Shown here in pieces: positions 49,550 through 61,003 of a stretch of 64,000 bases of DNA. How positions within the stretch are numbered: the stretch's first letter is position 1; each line of letters starts with the position of its first letter. The position numbers were made by a program, and so were the translations under genes. The DNA is taken from positions 18,571,142-18,635,141 of the forward strand of contig CM042181.1 in assembly GCA_023376005.1 (NCBI GenBank). Reading direction: 5' to 3'. The notes beneath the pieces were generated by a model that saw only the letters and a program-made list of their open reading frames with translations, did no database searches and was not told where the DNA came from. Source of the DNA: Doryteuthis pealeii (taxonomy: Eukaryota > Mollusca > Cephalopoda > Myopsida > Loliginidae).

Positions 49550-51340
49550 TTTTTGCTGGCAACAGTTTGTTGCAAATCAATAACCCCTTTGATTTCAATA
49601 GAATTGATATCTTTTTTTTCTTCCTTTGCTAACAACAGCTTGCAGCAATTTCAAATATATTTATGGCATGTTAAGACATGTTTCTTCCTTGCCAACAGTG
49701 ACCTGTTGTAATCTAATTTACATCTTTCTCTTTTCAACAAATGGTTGTCGCAATTCCAAAGATATTTCTTTCTTTACTACCAATAACCTTTTGCAAGCAA
49801 TGGCTAATTGGATTAGGCACTTTTCTCCACAAATGGTTTGTTGCAATTTTTAAAACATGTTTTTAGCAGGTAAAAACTTGTAATCTGATTGTTTCTTTGC
49901 TTTTAATAGTTTATTACAATTCGATTGATATCTCTCTTCTCTGTAGGAGTTGGACATATATTTGTAGGAAGTCATGTTTCTCCCATGACCTTCCCAATAT
50001 GAATGAAATGTTTTTCCTCCTGGAAATCCCAAAGATATCTTCTTTCTTTACAATCATATATCCTTTTGTAAGCAAAATTGGACAAGGCAATTTTCTCCAT
50101 GGATGGCTTATTGCATTATTTAAGACATTTCTTTTTGTGTAGTCTATGTCTTGTTGCCATTTGATAGCTTCCTTGCCTTCAATAGCTTGTTGAAATCACA
50201 ACTTCTAACAATTCAATTCTTCTCTTTTCTCAGTTAGCAATTGAACGGATATTTGTAGTAAGTCATGTTTCTTGCTTGTAAAAAATGGCCTCTCCAATTC
50301 AATGTACATCTTTCTCTTTGGCTTGTTGCAATATAAAAGGCATCTTTGCCTCTTACCGCTTTTCTTCACAAATGGCTTGTTGCAACTCTTAAAACATGTT
50401 TTTAGCAGGTAAATAAAACTTGTAATCTGATAGTTTTGTTGCTATCAATAGCTTGTTACAATTAAAGTGATATCTTTTTTTTCTCTGTAGGAGTTGAAAA
50501 GATATTTGAGGCAAGTCATGTTTCTCCCTTGGCCTTTCCAATATGAAAAAAACATTTTTGCTTCCTACAATGTCTTGTTGCAGATCCCAATTCTTTACTA
50601 TCAATAACCTTTTGTAAACAATGGTTGTTTGAATTTTCTCCATGAATGGCTTATTGCATTATTTAAGATGTTTCTTTTTGTGCAGGCTATGGCTTGTTGC
50701 TATTTGATAGCTTCTTTGCCTTCAATAGTTTGTTGCAATTCATCTTTTCCTCCAGCAATGTCTTGTTACAAATCCCAAAGATATCTTCTTTCTTTACTAT
50801 CAATAACCTTTTGTAAGCAATAGTTGGTTGGATAAGGCAATTTTGCCTCCATAAAGTCTTGCTGCAATTTTTATTATAGTAATAGTTGGTTGCAACTTTG
50901 AAAAAAAATCATTTTTGTTGCGGGCCAATGGCTCCTCACTTAAGTCAATTTTCTCCAGCATTGGCTTGTTGCAATATTTAAAACATTTCTTTTTGTGCAG
51001 GCTATGGCTTGTTGTTATCTGATAGTTTCTTTGCCTTCAATAGTTTGTTACAATTCATCTTTTCCTCCAGCAATGTCTTGTTACAAATCCCAAAGATATC
51101 TTCTTTCTTTACTATCAATAACCTTTTGTAATCAAAGGCTCATTGGACAAGGCAATTTTCTCAGTGAATGGCTTGTTGCAATATTAAAACATTTCTATTT
51201 GTACAGGCTTGTTGCTATTTAATAGCTGCTTTGCCTTCAATAGCCAGTTGCAATCTTTACTATCAATAGCCTTTGGGTAAACGTGATTGGTTGGATAAGG
51301 CAAATTTCTCCATTCAATAGCTTGTTGCAATTAATCTTTT
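49550..51340. repeat. Degenerate satellite with longer duplicated blocks
   Basis: Units built on GGCTTGTTGCAATT. Larger blocks recur: TTTTCCTCCAGCAATGTCTT with AAAGATATCTTCTTTCTTT at 50740-50815 and again at 51058-51130, and AAGACATGTTTTTAGCAGGT-like sequence near 49850 and 50392. Confidence 0.8.
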
Positions 51341-51830
51341 CATGCAGCAATGTCTTGACGAACGGAAAATATCATGGTCAGAACTCTGGAGAGCAGATCC
51401 TACTAGGATTCGGTTCCTAGTTAATCAACATACAATGTTCTACCAAGTCCAGTTAACCTATACCTGTGGAATTTGGCAGATTCTCCAGATTGTCAACTGT
51501 GCCATGGAAATGGCACTCTGGAGCACATTCTTAGCAGCTGCCCCAGGGTGTTGGGAGAAGGGCGTTACCGCTGGCGACACAACCAAGTACTCAAGGTCAT
51601 GGCAAAATCAGTCAGTGAGGTGATTCTAAAGAGCAAGAATCAACGCCCCCCCCCCCCCCCCCCCCGACAAGAAATCAGATTTACAAAAGCTGGGGAGAGG
51701 ATTCATCAGAAAACACACAGAACAGGGGGGCTGCTTGCAACTGCAAGGGACTGGGATCTCCAAGTCGACCTAGGGACGCAGTTGAAAGCCATAGACTGAA
51801 TTCTATTCTCCATCTATTGGTAAATAGTAA
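51340..51830 (+). mobile_element. LINE fragment: C-terminal end of a reverse-transcriptase ORF
   Basis: One frame reads ISWSELWRADPTRIRFLVNQ; another, from 51473, reads SPDCQLCHGNGTLEHILSSC and RVLGEGRYRWRHNQVLK. The C-x2-C-x7-H-x4-C pattern and 'gRYRWRHnqVL' are typical of the region after the RT domain in some invertebrate non-LTR ORF2 proteins. The frame changes between the two, and a poly-C run follows at 51646-51665, so it is dead. It differs from the LINE at 62490-63390. Confidence 0.72.
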
Positions 51831-51834
51831 TGTC

Positions 51835-52165
51835 GGAATCCTACATTTTTTTATCAAGTGTTTTTTGCAATTCAGTTCCTTTTCACAACAATTGTTGTAA
51901 TTATTGAGACATCTTATTGCGAGAGAAACCAATTATGTTGGTATCTTCTTTGCATGTCTTGTTGCAATTTACAAGATGTCAATTTTTTTGCTGGCAATGC
52001 AACATTTCTTGTCAACAATAATAATTGCATAATTTCCTCTTCAAAATGTCTTGTTGCAAATCTTTTTATTACTGTAATAGTTGGTTGCAATTTTTTAAAA
52101 ATTCATTTTGTTGTGTCTTCTAACATAAGTCAATTTTCTCCAGCATTGGCTTGTTGCAAATCCTA
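51835..52165. repeat. Degenerate satellite units
   Basis: Irregular TTGTTGCAATT-containing units continue on the far side of the LINE fragment. Confidence 0.7.
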
Positions 52166-52365
52166 AAACATTTTTTGTTGTTCGTTTTGTTTAACATTAT
52201 ATCAACCCTTTTTGAGTCATTTAATATAGAATCAAGTCATTTTGATATTCATTTTCTTACAGTACTTGCTCTTGCGTAAATGGTCACCCATCTAAATATT
52301 GAATAGGCTCATCACTGCTTAACTTTGGTGATCTAGTAGGAAGCAGTACTTTGACCGTGACTAAA
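52165..52365 (-). mobile_element. 5S-rRNA-derived SINE, degraded copy
   Basis: Minus strand: TAGATCACCAAAGTTAAGCA, GTGATGAGCCTATTCAATAT, GGGTGACCATTTACGC. The tail hairpin is weaker (ATTAAATGACTCAAAAAGGG). Confidence 0.75.
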
Positions 52366-52760
52366 AAAATAAGCACTGTTTCTTTTTAAGGCAATGGCTT
52401 GTTGCAATTTGGTTGGTATATTTTTTCTTAGTCTTAATCTTTTAACAATGAGAATTGTTGTATTTCCAATAGATATATTTTTTGCCAGCAATGACTTTTT
52501 TCTCCAAAAATATTTGTGGCAATTTCTAAAACAATTTTCTTTCTCTGTGCAATATAAAAGGCATCTTTGCCTCTTACAATGTCCTGTTGCAAAATGTAAA
52601 GTCTAACTGTAAAGATAATAGTTTTTAATTAGTACCTTATAAAAGCTACGATCTTGATTCCCAATAAAATTACTTTAAGGTTTTGTATATAATATAGGTG
52701 CTATATTTGTAGGTAGACAGTGCTCAATTTCATTGATAGAGTATCTATATCCAACTTACG
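52366..52760. other. Last satellite-like units, then unique AT-rich DNA
   Basis: GGCAATGGCTTGTTGCAATT at 52391 is the last clear unit. From about 52600 I see nothing recognisable. Confidence 0.55.
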
Positions 52761-52761
52761 A

Positions 52762-52960
52762 GGCACGTGGTGTAATGGTTAAAGTAATGGGAAATGGACT
52801 CGTCGCCCTGAGTTCAAATCCTGGACGTGTTAATTGCATTTCACTAAGCGCTAATACCCTTGGGAAAGGTATGAATCCGACTCTCCCTCCAGCTATGGGT
52901 AAATAGCAGGGCAGACTGGATTTTTTTTATAACCATGGCTAGGTAACCAGTCTAGGAGAA
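52762..52960 (+). mobile_element. tRNA-derived SINE, second type
   Basis: Box A-like GTGGTGTAATGGTTAAAGTA and box B-like GAGTTCAAATCC, 45-50 nt apart. A 'CCCTTGGGAAAGGTATGAAT' block follows, which recurs (inverted or decayed) at 22283-22310, 61747-61776 and 61925-61952. Confidence 0.65.
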
Positions 52961-53082
52961 GGAAAACTCTGAATTCAAACCTGTTGAACTCCGCTTAAGA
53001 AATTGACCTTGTGTCGTATCCTGCTCGTGCGGAGGAGTTGGTAAATAAATAAATAAATATATATATCCAAATTAAGGTAGCG

Positions 53083-53180
53083 TGGACAGAGTCAACACCT
53101 TGTTACTGACAGTTTCTCACCTATGCATAGGCGAGAAACTATCAGTAACCAGGTGATTACTCCATGTCCACACTACTTGA
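53083..53180. repeat. Small foldback element, ~46-bp arms
   Basis: GTAGCGTGGACAGAGTCAAC ... TTTCTCACCTATGC is followed directly by GCATAGGCGAGAAACT ... CATGTCCACACTAC. The centre is ATGCAT. A few mismatches between arms. Confidence 0.85.
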
Positions 53181-53600
53181 ATTTGAATTTCTATTACTAA
53201 AAGCAGTGACCCTCCCCCCTCTTTACCTAGCTTGGTTGAACTTACCAGAAGAACTAGCTTACAACAGCATATATGCCCTGTCAGCGGGGCTTGGAATATA
53301 TGCTGACTGTATCCCCAGCAGAGTAGTAAACCCCCATGGAGTGTCTTTGGTAACTAAAATGCATCTGATGGTGAAGATATGGAGGGTGTAGTGTACGTCT
53401 TCATTTTCATTATCCCAGGTGAATTCCGAATGGTAGTACCTGTTAGGGTCCCACTTATGGAAGTTGCGTGCTGTTTTGAACAAATCTTGATAGCAGCACC
53501 CCGCATAAAAGCAGCTGTATGGCCACTTACCTCCTATCACATAAACTATCCAACTAAAACATGCTGGGTACTTCTAGATAAGTAATAATTTATACCAACC
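53181..53600. other. Dispersed repeat fragments; no gene
   Basis: GAATGGTAGTACCTGTTAGG at 53427 matches the inverse of family B's conserved block, and AAAGCAGCTGTATGGCCACT matches 44614. The short ORFs have no recognisable similarity. Confidence 0.5.
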
Positions 53601-53735
53601 CATTTGGCATGGGTAGGATATGACACAAGTCTGCCAGTATGGGGCATCCGGCGAGAATCAAACTCGCTATTCAGTAGTAATGGATCTGCAAGACTAGCTT
53701 GCAAACCATTTCATCAGAACGGGATGCCCTGAAAA
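53600..53735 (-). repeat. tRNA-like unit
   Basis: 53642-53730, minus strand: GGGCATCCCG ... CGGATGCCC closes a 7-bp acceptor-like stem. GCGAGTTTGATTCTCGC forms a T-arm, and TGCAAGCTAGTCTTGCA an anticodon-like hairpin. Box A is decayed (TGATGAAATGG). Same type as the B units at 3926 and 4187, with the same flanking GGGTAGGAT.TGACACA sequence. Confidence 0.6.
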
Positions 53736-53849
53736 AAGTATCAGAGGTATAAATTAAATAAGATCAGATACAAAATTTAATTTCTTGGCAGTAGTTTCTT
53801 GAAAAAAAAAAAAGAAAAAAAAAAAGAAAAGTGTCATGTATATTTTTTA

Positions 53850-54640
53850 CATATGATATCATTTAATTGTATAATTAATATTAAAATGATATCAGAAATA
53901 TCAAATATGAATAACATGTTTGAGATTCCTAAGCCTTTTTGTAATCAATTCCCGTAAAAAATAATGTCTTATATATTCTTACATATATCATTTAACTGTA
54001 TTGATTGATTTAATTGATATTATAACAATATCAGTAATATCAATTATGAACACAGTATAATGTATATTTCTTATATATGATATCATATAATGGTATAATC
54101 GATATCATGATATCAGTAATATCAATTATGAACCCAGTATAATGTATATTTCTTATATATGATATCATATAATGGTATAATCGATATCATAATGATATCA
54201 TATAATGATATCAGTAATATCAATTATGAACACAGTATAATGTATATTTCTTATCGTATAATCGATATCATAATGATATCATATAATGGTATAATTGATA
54301 TCATAATGATATCAGTAATATCAATTATGAACACAGTATAATGTATATTTCTTATATATGATATCATATAATGGTATAATCGATATCATAATATCAAATA
54401 TGAATTATTATCATATTTTCTCATGTATAGTATATATAATGTAATATCAAAACTGTCATACCCAAATTAAAATCATGTTTTCGCACATGTATTATATAAT
54501 GATATCATGTCATGATAATCTTATAAACATTAGACAAAAATAGGATTTCTCATGCATATATCATATAATGATGTCAGAAATGATAAACAAATGTAATGAT
54601 ATGCTTTATCATGCATACATGTAATGATAATCTATGAAAA
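53850..54640. repeat. GATATCAT-rich tandem repeat
   Basis: ~100-bp units with ATGAACACAGTATAATGTAT, TTCTTATATATGATATCATA and TGGTATAATCGATATCA, four to five copies, degenerating towards 54640. Confidence 0.85.
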
Positions 54641-54732
54641 ATTTAACCAAAACTAATGATATCATCATGCTTTCTTATGTATGTATGTGTGTGTACATAT
54701 ACATATACATTATATATATATATATATATATA

Positions 54733-55201
54733 TACATGTAGAATTAAACAAAAGACATCTCCTGTTTAACAATTTTATTTTTGATCTTCGAGTTTCTGGC
54801 CAACTTTTTAATGTTTGGGTGGAATTTGTGGATAAGTCCACCAAAGTTCAGGTCCCGAGTACTTTCGGCACTTCGAAGTGCCATCATCAGGGGTAATGTG
54901 TTCCAGTTTTTTTTTTTTAATTATATTAATGTGGAGGCTGGAAGGAGAAGAATTGGTTAGAAATGTGTTATGTTATCTCCTTCCAGCCTCCACATTAATA
55001 TAATTAAAAAAAAAAAAAAACTGGAACACATCACCCCTGATGATGGCACTTCGAAGTGCCAAAAGTACTCAGGACCTGAACTTTGGTGGACTTATCCATG
55101 AATTCCACCCAAACATTAAAAAGTTGGCCAGAAAACTCGAAAAGATCAAAAATAAAATTGTTAAACAGGAGATGTGTCTTTTGTTTAATTCTACATGTAT
55201 A
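54733..55201. mobile_element. Large foldback element, ~220-bp arms, ~25-bp loop
   Basis: Left arm from TACATGTAGAATTAAACAAA to GGAGGCTGGAAGGAGA. The right arm is its inverse down to TTTAATTCTACATGTA. Both arms contain the palindrome GGCACTTCGAAGTGCC next to a CATCATCAGGGG motif and a T12-14/A14 run. Only scattered differences. Flanked by TA/CA microsatellites. Confidence 0.92.
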
Positions 55202-55223
55202 AATGAAAGAATGCTGCCCAAAT

Positions 55224-55257
<34 letters not shown>

Positions 55258-55289
55258 GTATATATATGTATTAAAGCCAAAGTGATGAA

Positions 55290-55920
55290 ATAAGAACTTG
55301 TATTATTTCAAATATTTAAGCAACAAATATTATTCTGGACAAAAGTAATCTGCTGCTTGAAGACACAAATCAATTTTACAACAAAACTATTAGACAATAT
55401 AACAGAGGACCAAAGTGTGGTATCCAAAGAATTGCAACCCTGAAGTGGCGCCCCTCCATTGCACCAACAGAAAAGAGAGTTAAATATTGACAATAGACTA
55501 CTATGAAACTATTAGACAATATAATACACTGAGAACCAAAGTGTTGTATCTGTTTATCTTCTTCAATTATATTATCATCATGTAGCAAGAAAGAAAAAAG
55601 AAAAAAAGAAAGGTGTACCTAATCCAGGGAATTGCAACCCTAATGTGTCACCCTTCCATTGCACTAACAGAAGAGACAGAGGGTTAAATATTGACAATAG
55701 ACTACTATGAAACTATTAGACAATATAACACACAATGAACCAAAATGTGATATCTGTTTATCTTCTTCAATTATGTTAACTTCACAGGATGTGAAAAAAA
55801 GAGAGAGAGAGAGTTTGCCCAATCCAGGGAACTGCAACCCTGAAGTGGCACCCCTCCATTGCATCAACAGAAGAGAGAGAGAGAGAGAGTTAAATATTGA
55901 CAATAGACTACAAGTCTGAA
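55290..55920. repeat. ~210-bp tandem repeat, 3 units
   Basis: 'AACTATTAGACAATATAACA', 'GAATTGCAACCCTGAAGTGG' and 'TTAAATATTGACAATAGACT' repeat at about 55385, 55505 and 55707, with unequal spacing. Confidence 0.85.
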
Positions 55921-56285
55921 GAGAGAAGGATCATGAAACAAATTTTCAAAGACATTTTAAAGTATTCAATGAGGGGATCCCCATCCCTACAGTCCCCGAG
56001 GCCCATTCATGCAGCTCTACATTTCTTCAATAATTTCTCCTCACTTTTTGATCTTCAGTGTTCAGTAGATTTGAAGTCAAAGTTTCTTGTTTGCCATATA
56101 CTTCCATCTGGAAAATTCCCTACTTTATCACCTACACCACACAAAGTGTATGTTTGGCATTACATATCACTGAATAGTTGTTCTCGAAAATCAAGCATGC
56201 CAACTGTCAAATCATCTTCAATCTGATGTTTCTTCTGTAAAACTTTTCATTTAATCCTGATATTATGTCTCATTATTAATCTATG
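55921..56285. other. No recognised feature
   Basis: AT-rich. A 109-aa ORF is present on the plus strand but has no recognisable family, and there is no splice context. Confidence 0.4.
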
Positions 56286-56289
56286 ATTG

Positions 56290-57085
56290 TTACAAATTTA
56301 GGTGTTTTTCTGTCCTTTTAATATTGAGGCTTGTGATCCCAAGGTCTGAAAAGGTTAGGGTTCCCTACATTCAACAGTCTTTGTGAATTTAGCTGTTTTT
56401 TTCTCTGAACTTTTAAGATTGTTGCCCCAGGCCCACGGGCTGAAAAGGTCTACCCAAGTTAAGGCTTGTGACACCAGGTCTGAAAAGGTTACGGTTCCCT
56501 ACATTCAACAGTCCTTATGAATTTAGCTGGGTTTTTTTTCTGTCTTCTTAAGTCTACTGTCCCTGAGTAAAGCTTTGTGGCCATCAGGTTGAAAAACTGG
56601 AGGATTCATGTATTTAACAGTCTTTGTGAATTTAGCTGTTTCTTTTTCTGAACTTTTAAGATTGTTGCCCCAGGCCCTCGGGCTGAAAAGGTCTACCCAA
56701 GTTAAGGCTTGTGACACCAGGTCTGAAAAGGTTACGGTTCCCTACATTCAACAGTCCTTATGAATTTAGCTGGTTTTTTTCTGAACTTTTAAGATTGTTG
56801 CCCCAGGCCCTCGGCTGAAAAGGTCTACCCAAGTTAAGGCTTGTGACACCAGGTCTGAAAAGGTTACGGTTCCCTACATTCAACAGTCCTTATGAATTTA
56901 GCTGGTTTTTTCTGAACTTTTAAGATTGTTGCCCCAGGCCCTCGGGCTGAAAAGGTCTACCCAAGTTAAGGCTTGTGACACCAGGTCTGAAAAGGTTACG
57001 GTTCCCTACATTCAACAGTCCTTATGAATTTAGCTGGGTTTTTTCTGAACTTTTAAGATTGTTGCCCCAGGCACTCGGGCTGAAA
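56290..57085. repeat. ~133-bp tandem array, ~6 units
   Basis: 'GAATTTAGCTG' starts at about 56386, 56519, 56628, 56762, 56895 and 57026, followed by TTAAGATTGTTGCCCCAGGC and GGCTTGTGACACCAGGTCTG. The last four units are close to identical. Confidence 0.92.
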
Positions 57086-57089
57086 AGGA

Positions 57090-57570
57090 TAGGGGACCCC
57101 TGTATTCTACACTCAAAAAAATTCAACTAAATCCAGTATAGAGATATGAGAATATATTAAAAAATATATTTTTAAAATCTTGCAACGGAACCAAAATGAT
57201 TATGACAGACATAAGTAATTCCTCAAATCATGAAAGAACAGCTGATCAGCAAGACTTAAAAATAACAGAAAGAAACGGTATAAACTACCAAAGAATCAAA
57301 GACACACAAACCGTATGAGCGATTATCCGCAGCCGAGAAAAAAGGGACAAATGACAACCATTAAAATATCTGGAAATAAAAAGATGAAAAAATGGTAAAG
57401 CAATCAAAGAGATATAAAGAAATCACAAGACATAAAATAGAAAGAAATATACGAGCAATATTGTTTTCAAATTGACTATGGACAACAATCCCACAACTAC
57501 TGCAACAATGTAGTAGTCCAGAACATTAGCCACTATGCCACAGGGACTCCCCTAGATTTTTTTTTTTCGT
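57090..57570. other. A-rich spacer with a tRNA-like fragment
   Basis: 57485-57555, minus strand: GGGGAGTCCCTGTGGCATAG + TGGCTAATG, a box A-like start of a degraded tRNA-type SINE (similar to 61800-61875). The remainder is A-rich with no feature. Confidence 0.5.
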
Positions 57571-57579
57571 TTAAATGGC

Positions 57580-57885
57580 ATGTGGGTAATTCCATGTCAA
57601 ATAATCCAGAAAAAAGTATCATTGTTACCAAACCCCTTCAATTTTTCGGAAATTTTTCCAGCTGTTAGACAATCCCAAAAATTTGTGCTTCCAATTCCAA
57701 AAATTGGCGGAGTTATTTGGATAGCTAAAAATTGACATAACTCCACCAATTTTTGGAATTGGAAGCTCAAATTTTGGGGATTGTCTAACTTTAACACAAT
57801 CCACACCTGGACAAACTTTCAGAAAAATTGACAGAGTTGGGTGACATGGCCTGGATGATTTGACATGGAATTACCCATGTTGGAC
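57580..57885. mobile_element. Foldback MITE, ~300 bp
   Basis: Left end GGGTAATTCCATGTCAAAT; right end ATTTGACATGGAATTACCC. Internal arms pair around AATTGGCGGAGTTATTTGGA / CATAACTCCACCAATTTTTG. No coding capacity. Confidence 0.85.
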
Positions 57886-58164
57886 CAGCAGGAAGAGGAC
57901 AAGACCCATAAAAAATGGAAAATAAACAAAAACAAAGCTGAAACGTCCACATCATGAAAAATGAATAAACTATATTGAACTGTATGAGTAAAAGGAGAAC
58001 CTGTAAAAAAGAATAAAAAGTTAATTATTTACAAATAAAGACAAATCATAAACGTTGTTTATCAAAGACCAAAAAATTTGGATCATGGACGTCCAACGGT
58101 TTTGGATTTGGAAAAAGAAAAAAAAAAAAATAAATAAATAAAAAAAGTAAAAGGATATATCAAG

Positions 58165-58375
58165 AATTGGTTTGGTTTGTTTTATGGCATATCAACTCCT
58201 TCCGGGTATTTAATGCGAAAACAAGTCATTTTGATGAAAGTTTCTATGTTTCAAGTTATTAATGTCTTTAAATTGGTATAAATAATTTTCATTAACTTCA
58301 TTTGGTTTGGTTTGGTTTGGTTTGGTTTGTTTAATGGCATAATAACTCTGTGGGTTATTTAATGCCAAAAACTGT
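58165..58375 (-). mobile_element. Two isolated hairpin-tail modules
   Basis: 58168-58222 (TTGGTTTGTTTTATGGCATA ... GGGTATTTAATGC) and 58299-58372 ((TTTGG)n, then ATGGCATAATAACTCTGTGG, GTTATTTAATGCC). They are 3' ends of retroposons, extremely 5'-truncated. Confidence 0.7.
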
Positions 58376-58549
58376 TAGAGTGCGAGATAAAATTTGGTAC
58401 TCAAGTTTCCTTTACTGGTATAATTTTTGTAGATGCATTGAGGATGTATTTATATCTGATTCATAATTTTCAATATTTTGAGAAAGGAACCATTGTTGGC
58501 CTGTTTTTTGGTGGTGGCAGTGGCGATGACAACGAAAAAAAGAAGTTGG

Positions 58550-59742
58550 TTTGATTGGTTTATTGATTTTAACGGCATATCAACTAGTCTGGGGTTATGT
58601 CATGCCAAACACTTAGAAAGTAATATATGTTATGTATTTATATTTATACTTTTTAGTAATTAGTATTAGCAATGTGTTAGCACCATTGGGATTATGTTGT
58701 ATGGTATTAAGTTCGTGTCTATATTCTATGGTATAATTTTAATTCCTTTAAAAGGCATATCAACCTGTCTGGGGTTATGTCATGCCTAACGGTTAGGAAG
58801 TGATACATATCATGTATTTATATTTATACATTTTAGTAATTGGTTTTAACAATGTGTTAGCACCATTGGGGATTATGTTGTATGGTATTGATTAATTTCA
58901 TGTCTATATTCTATGGTATAATTTTATTTCCTTTAAAAGGCATATCAACCTGTCTGGGGTTATGTCATGCCTAACGGTTAGGAAGTGATACATATCATGT
59001 ATTTATATTTATACATTTTAGTAATTGGTTTTAACAATGTGTTAGCACCATTGGGGATTATGTTGTATGGTATTGATTAATTTCATGTCTATATTCTATG
59101 GTATAATTTTATTTCCTTTAAAAGGCATATCAACCCGTTTGGGGTTATGTCATGCTAATGGTTAGGAAGTGATACATATCATGTATTTATATTTATACAT
59201 TTTAGTAATTGGTTTTAACAATGTGTTAGCACCATTGGGGATTATGTTGTATGGTATTGATTAATTTCATGTCTATATTCTATGGTATAATTTTATTTCC
59301 TTTAAAAGCATATCAACCCGTTTGGGGTTATGTCATGCCTAATGGTTAGGAAGTGATACATATCATGTATTTATATTTATACATTTTAGTAATTGGTTTT
59401 AACAATGTGTTAGCACCATTGGGGATTATGTTTTATGGTATTGATTAAGTTCATGTTTATATTCTATGGTATAATTTTATTTCCTTTAAAAGGCATATCA
59501 ACCCGTTTGGGGTTATGTCATGCCTAATGGTTAGGAAGTGATACATATCATGTATTTATATTTATACATTTTAGTAATTGGTTTTAACAATGTGTTAGCA
59601 TCATTGGGGATCATGTTTTATGGTATTGATTAAGTTCATGTTTATATTCTATGGTATAATTTTATTTCCCTCAAAAAGGACAAAATGTCCTCCAAGTTGA
59701 CATTTTCAAATAGATCTTTCATAGTTTTTTCTATTCCTATCT
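58550..59742 (-). mobile_element. LINE 3' end with six tandem 3'-UTR units
   Basis: Units of 180-185 bp start (plus strand) with GGCATATCAAC at 58574, 58754, 58939, 59124, 59308 and 59492. Each has the hairpin, TTAGTAATTGGTTTTAACAA and TATTCTATGGTATAATTTTA. At the upper end the last codons of the ORF (CCCTCAAAAAGGACAAAATG) remain. The 3' tail TTGGTTTGATTGGTTTATTG is at 58545-58565. Confidence 0.88.
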
Positions 59743-59749
59743 GATGTCT

Positions 59750-60515
59750 GGTTGGTTGATTGATTTTAATGGCATATCAACCAGTCTGGGGTTATTTCAT
59801 ACCAAACAGGAAGTAATATATGTTGTGTATTTATATTTATATGTTTTAGTAATTGGTTTTAACAATGTGTTAGCACCATTGGGGATCATGTTGTATGGTA
59901 TTGATTAAGTTCATGTCTATATTCTATGGTATAATTTTATTTCCTTCAAAAGGCATATCAACCCATCTGGGGTTATGTCATACCTAGGTGTTAGGAAATA
60001 ATATATGTTGCGTATCTATATTTACACTTTTGTAGTAATTGGTTTTAACAATGTGTTAGCATCATTGGGGATCATGTTGTATATGATTAGGTTCATCTCT
60101 ATATTCTATGATATTATTTTATTTCCTTCAAAAGGCATATCAACCCATCTGGGTTATGTCATACCTAGGGGTTAGGAAATAATATATGTTGCGTATCTAT
60201 ATTTACACTTTTGTAGTAATTGGTTTTAACAATGTGTTAGCATCATTGGGGATCATGTTGTTGTATGTATTGATTAGGTTCATCTCTATATTCTATGATA
60301 TATTTTATTTCCTTCAAATATCAACCATCTGGGTTATGTCATACCTAGGGTTAGGAAATAATATATGTTGCGTATCTATTGCGTAGTAATTGGTTTTAAC
60401 AATGTGTTAGCACCATTGGGGATCATGTTTTTATGGTATTGATTAAGTTCATGTCTATATTCTATGGTATAATTTTATTTCCCTCACAAAGGACAGAATG
60501 TCCTAAGAACAGAAT
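59750..60515 (-). mobile_element. Second LINE 3' end with four tandem 3'-UTR units
   Basis: Starts GGTTGGTTGATTGATTTTAA. Units at 59771, 59952, 60134 and about 60317, spacing 181-183 bp. Ends at ORF-derived CCCTCACAAAGGACAGAATG. Confidence 0.88.
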
Positions 60516-60822
60516 TTTTTTTTCAAAATTGAAAGTAAAGCCTTCCTTTTGTATCACCCTGTCAAGGGTGTCAAGGGACCAGGATGTGCTTAAAAGCTGT
60601 GACTCATCCTAAGCCACCATCTTGACCCCTTAATCCTCAGCTTTTATAAGGTTCAAACTTTCAAAATCCTCATACTCAGCAGGATGACCTAATACAATTG
60701 AGAGCATGGGCGAATAACCCGTTTGAACCCCCCACAGACCCCAACTTCAGCCATGACTTGGATCTCATTTGAGAGGAACATACCATAGGTTTTATATATA
60801 TATATATATATTTTTCCTCTCG
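60516..60822. other. No gene seen
   Basis: Contains TGTCAAGGGTGTCAAGGGAC (a short direct repeat) and a (TA)n run at 60796-60811. Not recognised otherwise. Confidence 0.5.
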
Positions 60823-60824
60823 AT

Positions 60825-60935
60825 TTGTTTACGCTTTACATTTGAACAGATATATTTGCCTAATTCATTAATTATCAACTAATTAATTTTCAAATTAGGT
60901 ATGACTTCAATTAAGCACATATTCTCCCAAAAATT
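60825..60935. repeat. Half of the GGAGGATATGTGCTT foldback family (right arm)
   Basis: TCGATTTGTTTACGCTTTAC ... CAATTAAGCACATATTCTCC matches the right arm of 37381-37737. Confidence 0.82.
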
Positions 60936-61003
60936 GTTGGCAAAGCCATATCAAACAAACTGTTTGCACACTTTCATATATAATATATATATTTTTTTTT
61001 TTT

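Noticed and set aside
53640..53730. A functional tRNA-Leu-type gene
   Set aside because: The acceptor and T-arm pair, but box A is decayed, position 33 is not T, and repeated relatives lie in a cluster; more likely a tRNA-derived repeat.
55897..56226. 109-aa plus-strand ORF
   Set aside because: No recognisable domain, AT-rich composition, adjoins a tandem array; not supported as a gene.
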